A stretch of 46,865 nt of DNA from positions 1 to 46,865 of the forward strand of contig NZ_JAAFKF010000015.1 in assembly GCF_013299175.1 (NCBI RefSeq), read 5' to 3'. Position numbers and translations under genes: made by a program. This DNA is from Sphaerotilus sp. (GTDB lineage Bacteria; Pseudomonadota; Gammaproteobacteria; Burkholderiales; Burkholderiaceae_C). This document shows positions 1 to 9,205 of this stretch, one piece after another (within the stretch, counting starts at the first letter, position 1; the number at the start of each line of letters is the position of its first letter). The notes under the pieces are model-generated. The model saw only the letters and a program-made list of their open reading frames with translations, did no database searches and was not told where the DNA came from.

Positions 1-108
1 TGGACATGCTGCGATTGCGGCGCGGAACACCACCGCGACGTGAATGCAGCCAGGAACATCGCCGCGCGCGGACATGCGCGTCTCGCAGGAGGAATCCCCG
101 TCCTTTAG
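1..108 (+). CDS. tnpB: TnpB family protein, 3' end only (cut by window edge)
   Basis: The first 36 codons, read from base 1, give the C-terminal end of a TnpB protein: the second half of the zinc finger (CCDCG), the RuvC-III segment around RDVNAARN with its catalytic aspartate, and the tail ending GGIPVL before TAG at 106-108. Apart from a few bases the nucleotide sequence is the same as 46614-46721, the end of the complete tnpB in this window, and the protein segment is identical. TnpB proteins are RNA-guided nucleases carried by IS200/IS605-type elements. Everything upstream lies outside the window, so it is unknown whether this copy is intact. Confidence 0.93.
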   Translation, partial: WTCCDCGAEHHRDVNAARNIAARGHARLAGGIPVL

Positions 109-116
109 GGCGGGGA
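95..116 (+). repeat. Subterminal hairpin of tnpB element copy 1
   Basis: An imperfect palindrome with stem TCCCCGTCC against GGGCGGGGA and loop TTTA. The same structure occurs at 46708-46729 in copy 2. It lies inside the predicted omega-RNA scaffold and spans the tnpB stop codon. Confidence 0.85.
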
Positions 117-199
117 GGATGTCAAATGGAATCCCTGGGTGTTCTGGTCTGGCTGGACGCGATCGAAAAGCGCAGGGATCTTAGGGGATGGCGTGAATT

Positions 200-216
200 G
201 TTCACTTTTGGTGAAC
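200..216. promoter_or_regulatory. Small inverted repeat upstream of the nuclease gene
   Basis: GTTCAC at 200-205 and GTGAAC at 211-216 form a perfect 6-bp inverted repeat with a 5-base spacer. It lies just upstream of the start of the phage-type nuclease and would fit a repressor half-site pair, but a repeat this short can occur by chance. Confidence 0.3.
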
Positions 217-232
217 GTGATCGAATGCTCAG

Positions 233-856
233 ATGCATTTACCCCAGAACCCAGACCACTTCGGGCAACGCCCTGGGCTTTTTGCGTTGAAACCCGTTCC
301 GGTCGTGGTGTTGTCAGGGGAGGAGTTCGGTGTCTGTCTGCCGCGCAAGGCGCTGGCGATGGCGGCAGATGCTGCGCTGAGAGCGTTGCAACAGGGGCCA
401 GGCCTGTTCCATCCGGATACCGGCTGGACGCTGTCCATCAACAAGAAAAGCCGCCGGAAGATGGGCGACAACGCTGATCTGACGACAGTCGATTCCCAAG
501 CCATTGCCGGGCTGGAAGCATTGGTCTGCCATGCGGTCGTTGCCGAGATTCACGCGGACGAAGCCCACAGAAATCCAGATGTCGAGGCAGTGCTGAGACT
601 GTATGCACCGGTTTCTGTCGCAGGCGTCTTGTACCGCGTCAAGCTGACCGTGAAGGCGTACAGAGTGCCCGGTGAACCGAAGCGCCTGCACGCACTGTCC
701 TCCGCAGAAATAGAAAACGCCCCGCTGGGGATCTTCCCGTCCTACTCCAGTGCCGAAGCACTTCAGACAGACCAGCCAACCACGGGGCGCACAGTCAGTG
801 TACGTGATCTGCTACGTGGCGCGCAGCGGCAAGACGGTACGGACTTCATGGGATAA
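233..856 (+). CDS. Phage-type BECR-fold nuclease (PBECR-like), possibly 5'-truncated
   Basis: This 207-residue protein resembles the phage Barnase-EndoU-ColicinE5/D-RelE-like nucleases (PBECR families). Those proteins occur as C-terminal domains of MuF-like head proteins or as small separate proteins of prophages and mobile elements. The supporting segments are VVVLSGEEFG near residue 25, TGWTLSINKKSRRK at 63-76, the region around HADEAHRNPD at 107-116, LRLYAPV and YRVKLTVK at 121-141. An in-frame stop at 218-220 limits the ORF; ATG 233 is the first ATG, but GTG codons near 308 are also possible because the first 22 residues look unstructured. It sits between a tnpB element and a tRNA-Ser, and its base composition looks less GC-rich than its neighbours. 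No other phage genes are visible. The family call comes from pattern memory, and whether it is active is not known. Confidence 0.55.
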   Translation: MHLPQNPDHFGQRPGLFALKPVPVVVLSGEEFGVCLPRKALAMAADAALRALQQGPGLFHPDTGWTLSINKKSRRKMGDNADLTTVDSQAIAGLEALVCHAVVAEIHADEAHRNPDVEAVLRLYAPVSVAGVLYRVKLTVKAYRVPGEPKRLHALSSAEIENAPLGIFPSYSSAEALQTDQPTTGRTVSVRDLLRGAQRQDGTDFMG

Positions 857-862
857 CACCCA

Positions 863-897
863 AGAAAAAACCCCAAGCGAATCAATCGCTTGGGGTT
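863..897 (-). terminator. Rho-independent terminator of tRNA-Ser / serS
   Basis: A perfect 12-bp stem (869-880 with 886-897, loop 881-885) is followed on the minus strand by a run of six T (complement of 863-868). It lies just past the 3' end of the tRNA and closes the minus-strand unit. It also separates this unit from the convergent nuclease gene. Confidence 0.9.
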
Positions 898-902
898 AGA
901 TC

Positions 903-990
903 TGGCGGAAGAGGAGGGATTCGAACCCTCGGTACGTTTCCGTACGCCTGATTTCGAGTCAGGTACAATCGACCACTCTGCCACCCTTCC
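903..990 (-). tRNA. tRNA-Ser (anticodon CGA)
   Basis: The minus strand reads as an 88-base class II tRNA with an encoded 3' CCA. The acceptor stem GGAAGGG pairs with CTCTTCC with one G-U. The anticodon stem CCTGA/TCAGG encloses loop CTCGAAA, so the anticodon is CGA and it reads UCG. The long variable arm (around GCGTACGGAAACGTACC) is typical for serine, and the T loop GGTTCGAATCC is present. The 3' end faces the nuclease gene and the tnpB copy, the usual orientation for element integration at tRNA genes. serS ends 39 bases upstream on the same strand. Confidence 0.95.
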
Positions 991-1029
991 TGGATGCAAG
1001 ACCGCGATTATAGCGGTCTTTTCACAAGG

Positions 1030-3378
<2,349 letters not shown>

Positions 3379-3379
<1 letters not shown>

Positions 3380-3831
3380 CACAGCACTCCGATCAGATGT
3401 ACTTCGAACGTCAGCGGCTGTCCCGCCAACGGGTGGTTGAAGTCGAACACGGCCCAGTCCGCGTCGGCCGGGCCGAGTTCGCGCAGCACGCCGGCGAACG
3501 AGCCGCGCCCGTCCGGCGTCGGGAACTGCACCACGTCGCCGACGCTGTACTGCTCGTGCGGGTCACCCATCTCGCGCAGGATGGCGAGCTTGAGTTTCTG
3601 CACCATGTCCGGGCTGCGCGGGCCGAAGGCTTCGCCGGGTTCGAGCGTGATGGTCGTGCGCGTGCCTTCTTCCAGACCCAGCAGGCGCGATTCGATGGCC
3701 GGCGCGAGTTCGCCCGCACCGAGCGAGAGCGTGGCCGGCTTGTCGTTGAACGTGTTGACGATGTCGCCGCCATCTGGGCCGGCGAGGCGGTAATGCAGCG
3801 TCAGGAATGAACCCGGTTGGACCTGTGGCAC
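3379..3831 (-). CDS. fkpB: FKBP-type peptidyl-prolyl cis-trans isomerase (SlpA-like)
   Basis: This 150-residue protein is an FKBP-type prolyl isomerase and chaperone of the SlpA/FkpB kind. The FKBP core appears at [13 protein letters not shown] near the start, [22 protein letters not shown], and [11 protein letters not shown]. An IF (insert-in-flap) domain follows, and the protein closes with [22 protein letters not shown], which is highly typical of SlpA. The open frame continues far upstream antisense to radC, but similarity begins at [11 protein letters not shown] 3829-3831, with AGGA about ten bases upstream, is therefore the likely start. Its stop overlaps the ispH start. Confidence 0.93.
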
Positions 3832-3984
3832 GGCGGTGATCCTGGTAGAAAGTGAAAAAAATTGGACAAAAGGCGCGGAAGGCGTGGACGGCGGCGATGG
3901 GGGAGAGGCCGGCAGAAATGGGGGATGCGGGGTCGGGCCGCGGCCAGTTCTGGGTAGACTGAACCCCGATTTTAGGTGCCCCCG

Positions 3985-4653
3985 ATGAAAGACCTCCCTG
4001 TTGCGATGCGTCCCCGCGAAAAGCTGCTGGCCCAAGGCCCGGCCGCGCTGGCGGATGCCGAGCTGCTGGCGCTGCTGCTGCGCACGGGCATCCAGGGCAC
4101 GGGCGTGCTGCAGATGGCTGCGCAGGTGCTGGCGAAGTTCGGTGGCCTCGGGGGGTTGCTGCGTGCCGAGGGGGACGCACTCAAGGCGGTGAAGGGCATC
4201 GGCCCCGCCAAACGGGCCGAGTTGCAGGCGGTGCTGGAGCTGGCGCGCCGGGCGCTGTCGATGGAGCTGACGCAGCGGCCGGTGTTCGACTCGCCGCAGT
4301 CGGTGCGCGACTACCTGAAGCTGCAACTCGGCGAGCTGGGGCACGAGGTCTTCGCCGTGCTCTTCCTCGACGCCCAGCACCGGCTGATCTGCTACGAGCC
4401 GATGTTCCGCGGCACGCTGACGCAGACCAGCGTCTACCCGCGGGAAGTCCTCAAGCGGGCGCTGGCGCTGAACGCGGCGGCCGTGATCCTGGCGCACAAC
4501 CACCCGTCCGGCGTGGCCGAGCCGTCGCGCGCCGACGAGTTCCTGACGCAGAGCCTGAAGTCGGCGCTGGCGATGGTCGATGTGCGCGTGCTCGACCACA
4601 TGGTCATCGGGCGCGGGCCGGTGGTGTCGTTCGCGGAGCGGGGCTTGCTGTGA
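3985..4653 (+). CDS. radC: RadC family JAB-domain protein
   Basis: The 222 residues carry an N-terminal helix-hairpin-helix-like region (about 20-90, with [14 protein letters not shown]) and a C-terminal JAB/MPN+ metal-binding domain. The metal motif HNHPSG lies at 171-176 and aspartate 184 completes the H-x-H...D set in PSRAD. RadC was historically linked to DNA repair, but its biochemical role is unsettled. ATG 3985 gives the normal MKDLP-type start; a GTG three codons upstream is in frame. The gene is divergent from fkpB across about 150 bases and overlaps the next gene. Confidence 0.95.
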   Translation: MKDLPVAMRPREKLLAQGPAALADAELLALLLRTGIQGTGVLQMAAQVLAKFGGLGGLLRAEGDALKAVKGIGPAKRAELQAVLELARRALSMELTQRPVFDSPQSVRDYLKLQLGELGHEVFAVLFLDAQHRLICYEPMFRGTLTQTSVYPREVLKRALALNAAAVILAHNHPSGVAEPSRADEFLTQSLKSALAMVDVRVLDHMVIGRGPVVSFAERGLL

Positions 4654-5309
4654 AGGCGCATTCGCTGTCGGAGCTGGCCGCCATCCACCGCGCCTTGCGG
4701 GACCAGCGCCAGCGCGCGGAGGAAGATGCGGCGCGCCGTGCGGCGATCGAGGCGGCGCGGCGGCGCGAGCGCGAGCTGTTCGCCTGGACCGTCGGCGACG
4801 TGACGCCGCTGCGCCCGACCAACCTCGCCGACATCGCCCGCCCGCGCCCCTTGCCCGAGCCGTTCCAGCGGGTGCTCGACGAGGCCGAGGTGCTGCGCGT
4901 GTCGCTGTCGGACGACTTCGACGCCGCTTCGCTGATGGAGACCGACGACCAGCTTTCGTATCGCCAGTCCGGCATCGGGGACGATGTGCTGAAACACCTG
5001 CGCCTGGGCCGCTGGTCGCTGCAGGGCCAGATCGACCTGCACGGCCTGAACCGCGATGCGGCGCGCGAGGCATTGGCGCTGTTCCTGAGCGATGCGGGCA
5101 AGCGCGGCTGGCGCTGCGTGCGCGTGGTGCATGGCAAGGGCTTGGGTTCGCCCGGCCGGCAGCCGGTGCTCAAGGGCAAGGTACGCACCTGGCTGGTGCA
5201 GCGCCAGGAGGTGCTCGCCTTCACGCAGGCGCGGGGGCCGGATGGCGGTGCCGGGGCGCTGATCGTGCTGCTGGCGTCGGCGCGGCGGCCGGACGGTCGG
5301 CTGCGCTGA
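4650..5309 (+). CDS. Smr-domain protein (MutS2 C-terminal-like)
   Basis: This 219-residue protein has a charged, probably coiled N-terminal region (residues 10-45, rich in Arg/Glu/Ala). Its C-terminal Smr domain is marked by [15 protein letters not shown] (about 128-142) and VVHGKGLGS (about 159-167). Smr domains are found in nicking nucleases and nucleic-acid-binding proteins; the exact role of the stand-alone betaproteobacterial form is not established. The start is GTG 4650, overlapping the radC stop as GTGA, so the pair is probably translationally coupled. It converges with the haemoglobin gene, with 18 bases between. Confidence 0.9.
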   Translation: MKAHSLSELAAIHRALRDQRQRAEEDAARRAAIEAARRRERELFAWTVGDVTPLRPTNLADIARPRPLPEPFQRVLDEAEVLRVSLSDDFDAASLMETDDQLSYRQSGIGDDVLKHLRLGRWSLQGQIDLHGLNRDAAREALALFLSDAGKRGWRCVRVVHGKGLGSPGRQPVLKGKVRTWLVQRQEVLAFTQARGPDGGAGALIVLLASARRPDGRLR

Positions 5310-5327
5310 CGCGGCGGGCGCCGCAGG

Positions 5328-5735
5328 TCAGCGGTTGCGCATCCAGTCCGCCGTCCCGAAGAAGCTGGTGGTCAGCCGCTCGATCAGCACCGGGTCGAGC
5401 TGCACCTCGGTCATCGCCTGGTGCATGCAGGCGACCCACTGGTCCCGCTCCTGCACCCCGATCGAGAACGGCATGTGCCGCATCCGCAGCCGCGGGTGGC
5501 CGAACCGCTCGGTGTAGTGCTGCGGCCCGCCCAGCCAGCCGCTGAGGAACCAGTAGAGCTTGTCGCGGGCCTCGTCGAGGGTGGTGCCGTGGGCGGCGCG
5601 GAGTTCCCGGTAGCCGGGTTCCAGGTCCATCAGGTCGTAGAAACGATCGACGAGGGCGCGGACACGGGCGTCACCGCCCACCCATTCGTAGGGCGTGGCA
5701 GGGGTCGCGGGTGGGGCAGGGGTCTCGGGATTCAT
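5328..5735 (-). CDS. Group II truncated haemoglobin
   Basis: A 135-residue 2-on-2 globin. Group II features are visible: tyrosine 33 in DRFYDLM (B10), DKLYWFLSGWLGGP at 58-71, the proximal haem histidine 87 in RMRHMPF, and tryptophan 100 in ERDQW (G8), a group II marker. These proteins bind O2, NO or peroxide-linked ligands and are implicated in oxygen or NO handling; the substrate here is unknown. The first 15 residues are a proline/threonine-rich extension. Its ATG overlaps the stop of the upstream MinD-like gene (ATGA), so it is the last gene of a three-gene operon with a GGDEF cyclase. Confidence 0.95.
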   Translation of the reverse strand: MNPETPAPPATPATPYEWVGGDARVRALVDRFYDLMDLEPGYRELRAAHGTTLDEARDKLYWFLSGWLGGPQHYTERFGHPRLRMRHMPFSIGVQERDQWVACMHQAMTEVQLDPVLIERLTTSFFGTADWMRNR

Positions 5736-6556
5736 CGCCCGGACTGTAGCCCAGCCATGTTCCGCAGCCGGGTGGCGATGTCGTCGATGGCGCGGGCCGC
5801 GTCCGAACCCGGATAGGTCAACACCAGCAACTGCCGCTTCTGCACTGCCTGGCGCACGGTGGGATCGAGCGGAATGTCCCCGAGCGGCTGCAGGGTGACG
5901 GTCTCGCCATCGGGGCGCCGCACGAAGCGGTCCAGCACCAACTGGAACTGCACGGCGACATGCTGGCCCTCGCCGCGGCGCTGGGTCTGGTTGACCACCA
6001 GCATCGGCCGGGTGCGCCCCTGCTGCAGCGCCAGCACCTTGACCGTGGCGTAGGCATCGGCCAGGGCGGTTGGCTCGGGCGTGGCGATGACCAGCACCTC
6101 GTCGGCCAGCGAGACGGCGTAGAGCACGATGTCCGACAGCCCGGCGCCCGTGTCGATCAGCACCCGGTCATAGCGCGGGCGCACCGTGTCGATCAACTGC
6201 GCAAGCTGTTCGCGCACGGGTGGAGTCAGCCGCGAGTATTCGATCAGCCCCGAGCCGGCCAGCAGCACCTGGAACCCGCCGGGCGCGTCCACCACCGCCT
6301 CCTCCAGCGTGGCCTCGCCGGTGAAGACCTCGTGCAGCGTGGTGCGTGGCTGCAGGTTGAGCACCACGTCGAGGTTGGCCAGCCCGAGGTCGGCGTCGAT
6401 GACGAGCACGCGCTCGCCCTGGCGCGCCAGGGCGGCGGCGAGGTTCGCGCTCAGCAGCGTCTTGCCGACCCCGCCCTTGCCGCTGGTGATGGCCAGCAGG
6501 CGGGCGCCGGCCGGGCGTTCGGCGGGCACTGGACTGAGACTGGGACTGGGATTCAT
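5732..6556 (-). CDS. MinD/ParA-like P-loop ATPase (FlhG/YlxH type)
   Basis: The 274 residues form a deviant-Walker ATPase with SGKGGVGKT (Walker A, lysine signature), DADLGLANLDVVL (Walker A') and VLIDTGAGLSD (Walker B). This resembles FlhG/YlxH flagellar-number regulators. However, the N-terminus (MNPSPSLSPVPAERPAG) lacks the DQAxxLR motif that FlhG uses to activate FlhF, and no flagellar genes are adjacent, so the symbol is left open. The ATG overlaps the stop of the GGDEF gene upstream by ATGA, and its own stop overlaps the haemoglobin start. A polar or membrane-positioned regulator is possible, but the cargo is unknown. Confidence 0.9.
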   Translation of the reverse strand: MNPSPSLSPVPAERPAGARLLAITSGKGGVGKTLLSANLAAALARQGERVLVIDADLGLANLDVVLNLQPRTTLHEVFTGEATLEEAVVDAPGGFQVLLAGSGLIEYSRLTPPVREQLAQLIDTVRPRYDRVLIDTGAGLSDIVLYAVSLADEVLVIATPEPTALADAYATVKVLALQQGRTRPMLVVNQTQRRGEGQHVAVQFQLVLDRFVRRPDGETVTLQPLGDIPLDPTVRQAVQKRQLLVLTYPGSDAARAIDDIATRLRNMAGLQSGR

Positions 6557-7329
6557 GAGGTCGAATCCAGGGGATCGGGCATGAAGGCCGACACGGCGGT
6601 GAACAGCATGTCGCGCTCGGCATGTCCCACGTTCGAGCGCGGCGGGGATTCGAGCCGGGTGCGGTTGCGGCCGGCGGCCTTGGCCCGGTAGAGCTGCTGG
6701 TCGGCCCGCTCCATCCACAGGTGCGACGACGAGCGCACCCACTGCGGCGCGAAGGCCCCGCCGACGCTGACGGTGACGGTGATGTGCTGGCCCGGTGCGG
6801 CCACCACGACGGTGGACTCGATTGCATGGCGCACCCGGTCGGCCACGTTCTGGCCGAAGCTGGCCGGGCAGTTGGGCAACACGGCGCCGAACTCCTCTCC
6901 TCCCAGCCGCGCCACCGTGTCCATCGGGCGCACGCAGTCCTGCAGCGCCTGCCCGATGCGGCGGATGACGAGATCGCCCGCGGCGTGGCCATAGGTGTCG
7001 TTGACGCGCTTGAAGTGGTCGATGTCGAGCAGCAGCAGCAGCGCGGACTCTCCCGTGCGGGCGACGCGGTCGATCTCGCTGTCCAGGCTGGCCTCGAACT
7101 GCCGGCGGTTGAACAACCCCGTCAGCGGGTCGCGGCTGGACAGGGTACACAGGCCGTCGAGGAGGGCTTGCAGCCACGCAGGCGAGCCGGGATCGAGCTG
7201 CGCCATGGCACCCCCCTGGCCGGCCCGCTCCAGGAGCTGCAGCGCCTGCCCGACCTGCAGCGGGTGGCCGCCGACCGTGACCACCGTGGCGACCGGTGCT
7301 GGAGAGAAGGGCATGGGCGTCTGGGCCAT
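6553..7329 (-). CDS. GGDEF diguanylate cyclase
   Basis: This 258-residue soluble protein makes the second messenger c-di-GMP from GTP. The C-terminal GGDEF domain begins at RDPLTGLFNRRQFE (66-79), has the metal-binding LDIDHFKRVNDTYGH (101-114), the signature GGEEF (143-147), and an intact inhibitory I-site RPMD (134-137) five residues upstream. The N-terminal 60 residues have no recognised sensor domain. The frame stays open far upstream; ATG 7329 was chosen as the first methionine of the compact protein, but a GTG at 7344 or ATG 7314 cannot be excluded. It is the first gene of the operon with the MinD-like ATPase and the haemoglobin. Confidence 0.9.
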   Translation of the reverse strand: MAQTPMPFSPAPVATVVTVGGHPLQVGQALQLLERAGQGGAMAQLDPGSPAWLQALLDGLCTLSSRDPLTGLFNRRQFEASLDSEIDRVARTGESALLLLLDIDHFKRVNDTYGHAAGDLVIRRIGQALQDCVRPMDTVARLGGEEFGAVLPNCPASFGQNVADRVRHAIESTVVVAAPGQHITVTVSVGGAFAPQWVRSSSHLWMERADQQLYRAKAAGRNRTRLESPPRSNVGHAERDMLFTAVSAFMPDPLDSTS

Positions 7330-7529
7330 GGACGGTGTGGACACGCCGTGGCGTGGAGTTCTGAAAACGGAAAAAGACCCCACAAAGGGCACTATTTGCA
7401 GTCTACGGCATGACCCCCCTGACTTGAAGGGAAGATGGCGGGTGTTTGGCGGGCTTCTCCTGCGGCGGCCGGGCGGTGTGACCCGCACAGTGGTCGGGCT
7501 TTGCACTGCGCCTTGTCCTTGACCTCTTG

Positions 7530-8156
7530 ATGCTCCGTCCCGCTGTGGTTCGCCCCGACTCCCCTTGCGCTCCCGGCGTCGCTGATGCTGCTGTGTCGGC
7601 GCAAGTGGTGCCTGGCCGCCTGGAGCGGCTGCGGGCGTTGCCACGGGTCGAGGGGCAGGCGAAATTCTTTTACCGTGAGGTGCTGTTCGACGCCGACGCG
7701 GTGCGCGTCATGCCGGGCGAATTCTTCGTGCATGGCGAGGACATCGTCATCACCACCACGCTGGGTTCGTGCATCGCCGCCTGCCTGTGGGACCGGCAGG
7801 CCCGGTTGGGCGGGATGAACCACTTCATGCTGCCGGGGGAGGCGGGTGCGCTTGCGGAGGCTGGCCGCTACGGTGTCGAGGCCATGGAGCGGCTGGTCCG
7901 CACGCTGGTGCAGAAAGGCGCCAGCCGCAAGACGCTGGAGGCCAAGGTGTTCGGTGGTGCTGCCCTGATCCAGGGTCCGGGTTCGCTCCATGTCGGGGAG
8001 CGCAACACGCAGTTCGTGCTCGACTACCTGCGCACACACGCCATCCCGCTTGTCTCCCAGGACGTGCTCGGCCACAGCCCGCGCAAGGTGTGTTTCTTTC
8101 CGCAGACGGGCCGCGTGATGGTGCGCCGGCTGCCGCCGACGGCGGGGGTGGCGTGA
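7530..8156 (+). CDS. cheD: Chemoreceptor glutamine deamidase CheD
   Basis: CheD deamidates glutamines of methyl-accepting chemoreceptors and can interact with CheC. In this 208-residue protein the catalytic set is present with family spacing: threonine 75 and cysteine 81 in TTTLGSC, and histidine 98 in GGMNHFMLP. The VFGGA segment typical of CheD follows. A 45-residue N-terminal extension precedes the domain. ATG 7530 was preferred over an adjacent TTG. Its stop overlaps the cheB start (TGATG-type), so the two form an operon. No cheA, cheW, cheR or receptor gene is in the window. Confidence 0.95.
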   Translation: MLRPAVVRPDSPCAPGVADAAVSAQVVPGRLERLRALPRVEGQAKFFYREVLFDADAVRVMPGEFFVHGEDIVITTTLGSCIAACLWDRQARLGGMNHFMLPGEAGALAEAGRYGVEAMERLVRTLVQKGASRKTLEAKVFGGAALIQGPGSLHVGERNTQFVLDYLRTHAIPLVSQDVLGHSPRKVCFFPQTGRVMVRRLPPTAGVA

Positions 8157-9205
8157 TGGCGGGGATGCCGCTGCGGGTGCTGGTGGTCGATGATTCGGCG
8201 GTGGCGCGCAGCCTGCTCTGCGCCATCGTGGCCCGCCAGCCGGACATGGTCTGCGTCGGCACGGCGGCCGATGCGCTGCAGGCGCGCGAACTGGTCTGCG
8301 GACTGGTGCCGGACGTGGTCACGCTGGACATGGCCATGCCAGGCATGGACGGATTGCAGTTTCTGGCACAGCTCATGCGGCTACGGCCGACACCGGTGGT
8401 CATGGTGGCCTCGCCGACCGAGCAACACCAGGCGGTGGTGCTGCGGGCGGCGGCGCTGGGGGCCACGGCCTTCATCGACAAGCCGCGGGCGGGTGTCCAC
8501 GGTGCGGTTGCGGTGTTCGAGCGGGCGCTGGTGGCGCGCTTGCGCGAAGTGGCCCGGCTGCGGCGCGGCCAGCCGGGGCTGGAGGTCGGCCTCATCGCCA
8601 TCGGTGCCTCGACCGGCGGCACCGAGGCGACACCGCGTGTGCTGGCCCGGTTGTCGCCCGAGGTGCCGCCTGTGCTGATCGTGCAGCACCTGCCCACCGG
8701 GTTCTCGGCCCGCTATGCCGCGCGCCTGAACGCATTGGGTCCGCTGGTGGTCAGCGAGGCCCGCGAGGGCGAGTTGCTGCAGCGGGGCCATGCCTACGTC
8801 GCACCGGCCGCGCAGCATCTCTCGATCGCACCCGCCCCCGGCGGCGGGTTCGTGGCGCGGGTGTCGTCGGGCGAGTCTGTCCAGCAACACTGCCCCAGCG
8901 TCGATGGCTTGTTCCGCTCCGTGGCCCGGGTCGCGGGCGGACGGGCCATCGGCGTGATGCTGACGGGCATGGGCCACGACGGTGCGCAGGCCATGCGGGC
9001 ACTGCGCGAGGCCGGCGCCTACAACCTGGCGCAGGACGAGGCGAGCAGCGCGGTGTTCGGCATGCCGCGCGAGGCGATCCGGGCCGGGGCGTGTCAGGAG
9101 GTGCTGCCGCTCGACGCCATCGGGCCACGGGTGATGGCCCTGCTCGGCCCCCGCCTGGGCATGGCACGCCACGTCAGGCCAGAAACAGCCCTTGCAGATC
9201 GCTGA
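8156..9205 (+). CDS. cheB: Protein-glutamate methylesterase/deamidase CheB
   Basis: CheB removes methyl groups from chemoreceptors during adaptation. The 349 residues contain a receiver domain (1-125; acidic pair D12-D13, phosphoacceptor D58, K109) and a C-terminal esterase domain (from about 143) with catalytic serine 152 in GASTGG, histidine 178 in QHLPTGFS and aspartate 275 in GMGHDGA. All key residues are present. ATG 8156 overlaps the cheD stop. The 3' end overlaps the convergent hemW by about 30 bases. Confidence 0.96.
   Translation: MAGMPLRVLVVDDSAVARSLLCAIVARQPDMVCVGTAADALQARELVCGLVPDVVTLDMAMPGMDGLQFLAQLMRLRPTPVVMVASPTEQHQAVVLRAAALGATAFIDKPRAGVHGAVAVFERALVARLREVARLRRGQPGLEVGLIAIGASTGGTEATPRVLARLSPEVPPVLIVQHLPTGFSARYAARLNALGPLVVSEAREGELLQRGHAYVAPAAQHLSIAPAPGGGFVARVSSGESVQQHCPSVDGLFRSVARVAGGRAIGVMLTGMGHDGAQAMRALREAGAYNLAQDEASSAVFGMPREAIRAGACQEVLPLDAIGPRVMALLGPRLGMARHVRPETALADR

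Larger units (their letters stand above)
1..125 (+). mobile_element. Right end of a tnpB element (copy 1)
   Basis: Identity with the complete element at the other end of the window runs to GATGTCAA at 118-125 and then stops, which sets the right boundary. A hairpin at 95-116 (9-bp stem, TTTA loop, one G-T pair) overlaps the end of tnpB and is the typical subterminal structure of these elements. In this family the right end also forms the scaffold of the guide RNA, and the bases directly outside it (from 126) act as guide. The left end is outside the window. Confidence 0.88.

Noticed and set aside
126-290. A short frame from ATG 126 (MESLGVLVWLDAIEKRRDL...) ending at 290
   Set aside because: It begins exactly at the element boundary, has no ribosome-binding site and no recognised similarity, and overlaps the nuclease frame. 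It may be flanking remnant sequence but cannot be supported as a gene.
3832-5073. Upstream extension of the fkpB frame, about 414 codons opposite radC and the Smr gene
   Set aside because: The composition is almost all Arg, Ala, Pro and Gln, and similarity to FKBP starts only at the GTG at 3831. It is a shadow of the plus-strand genes.
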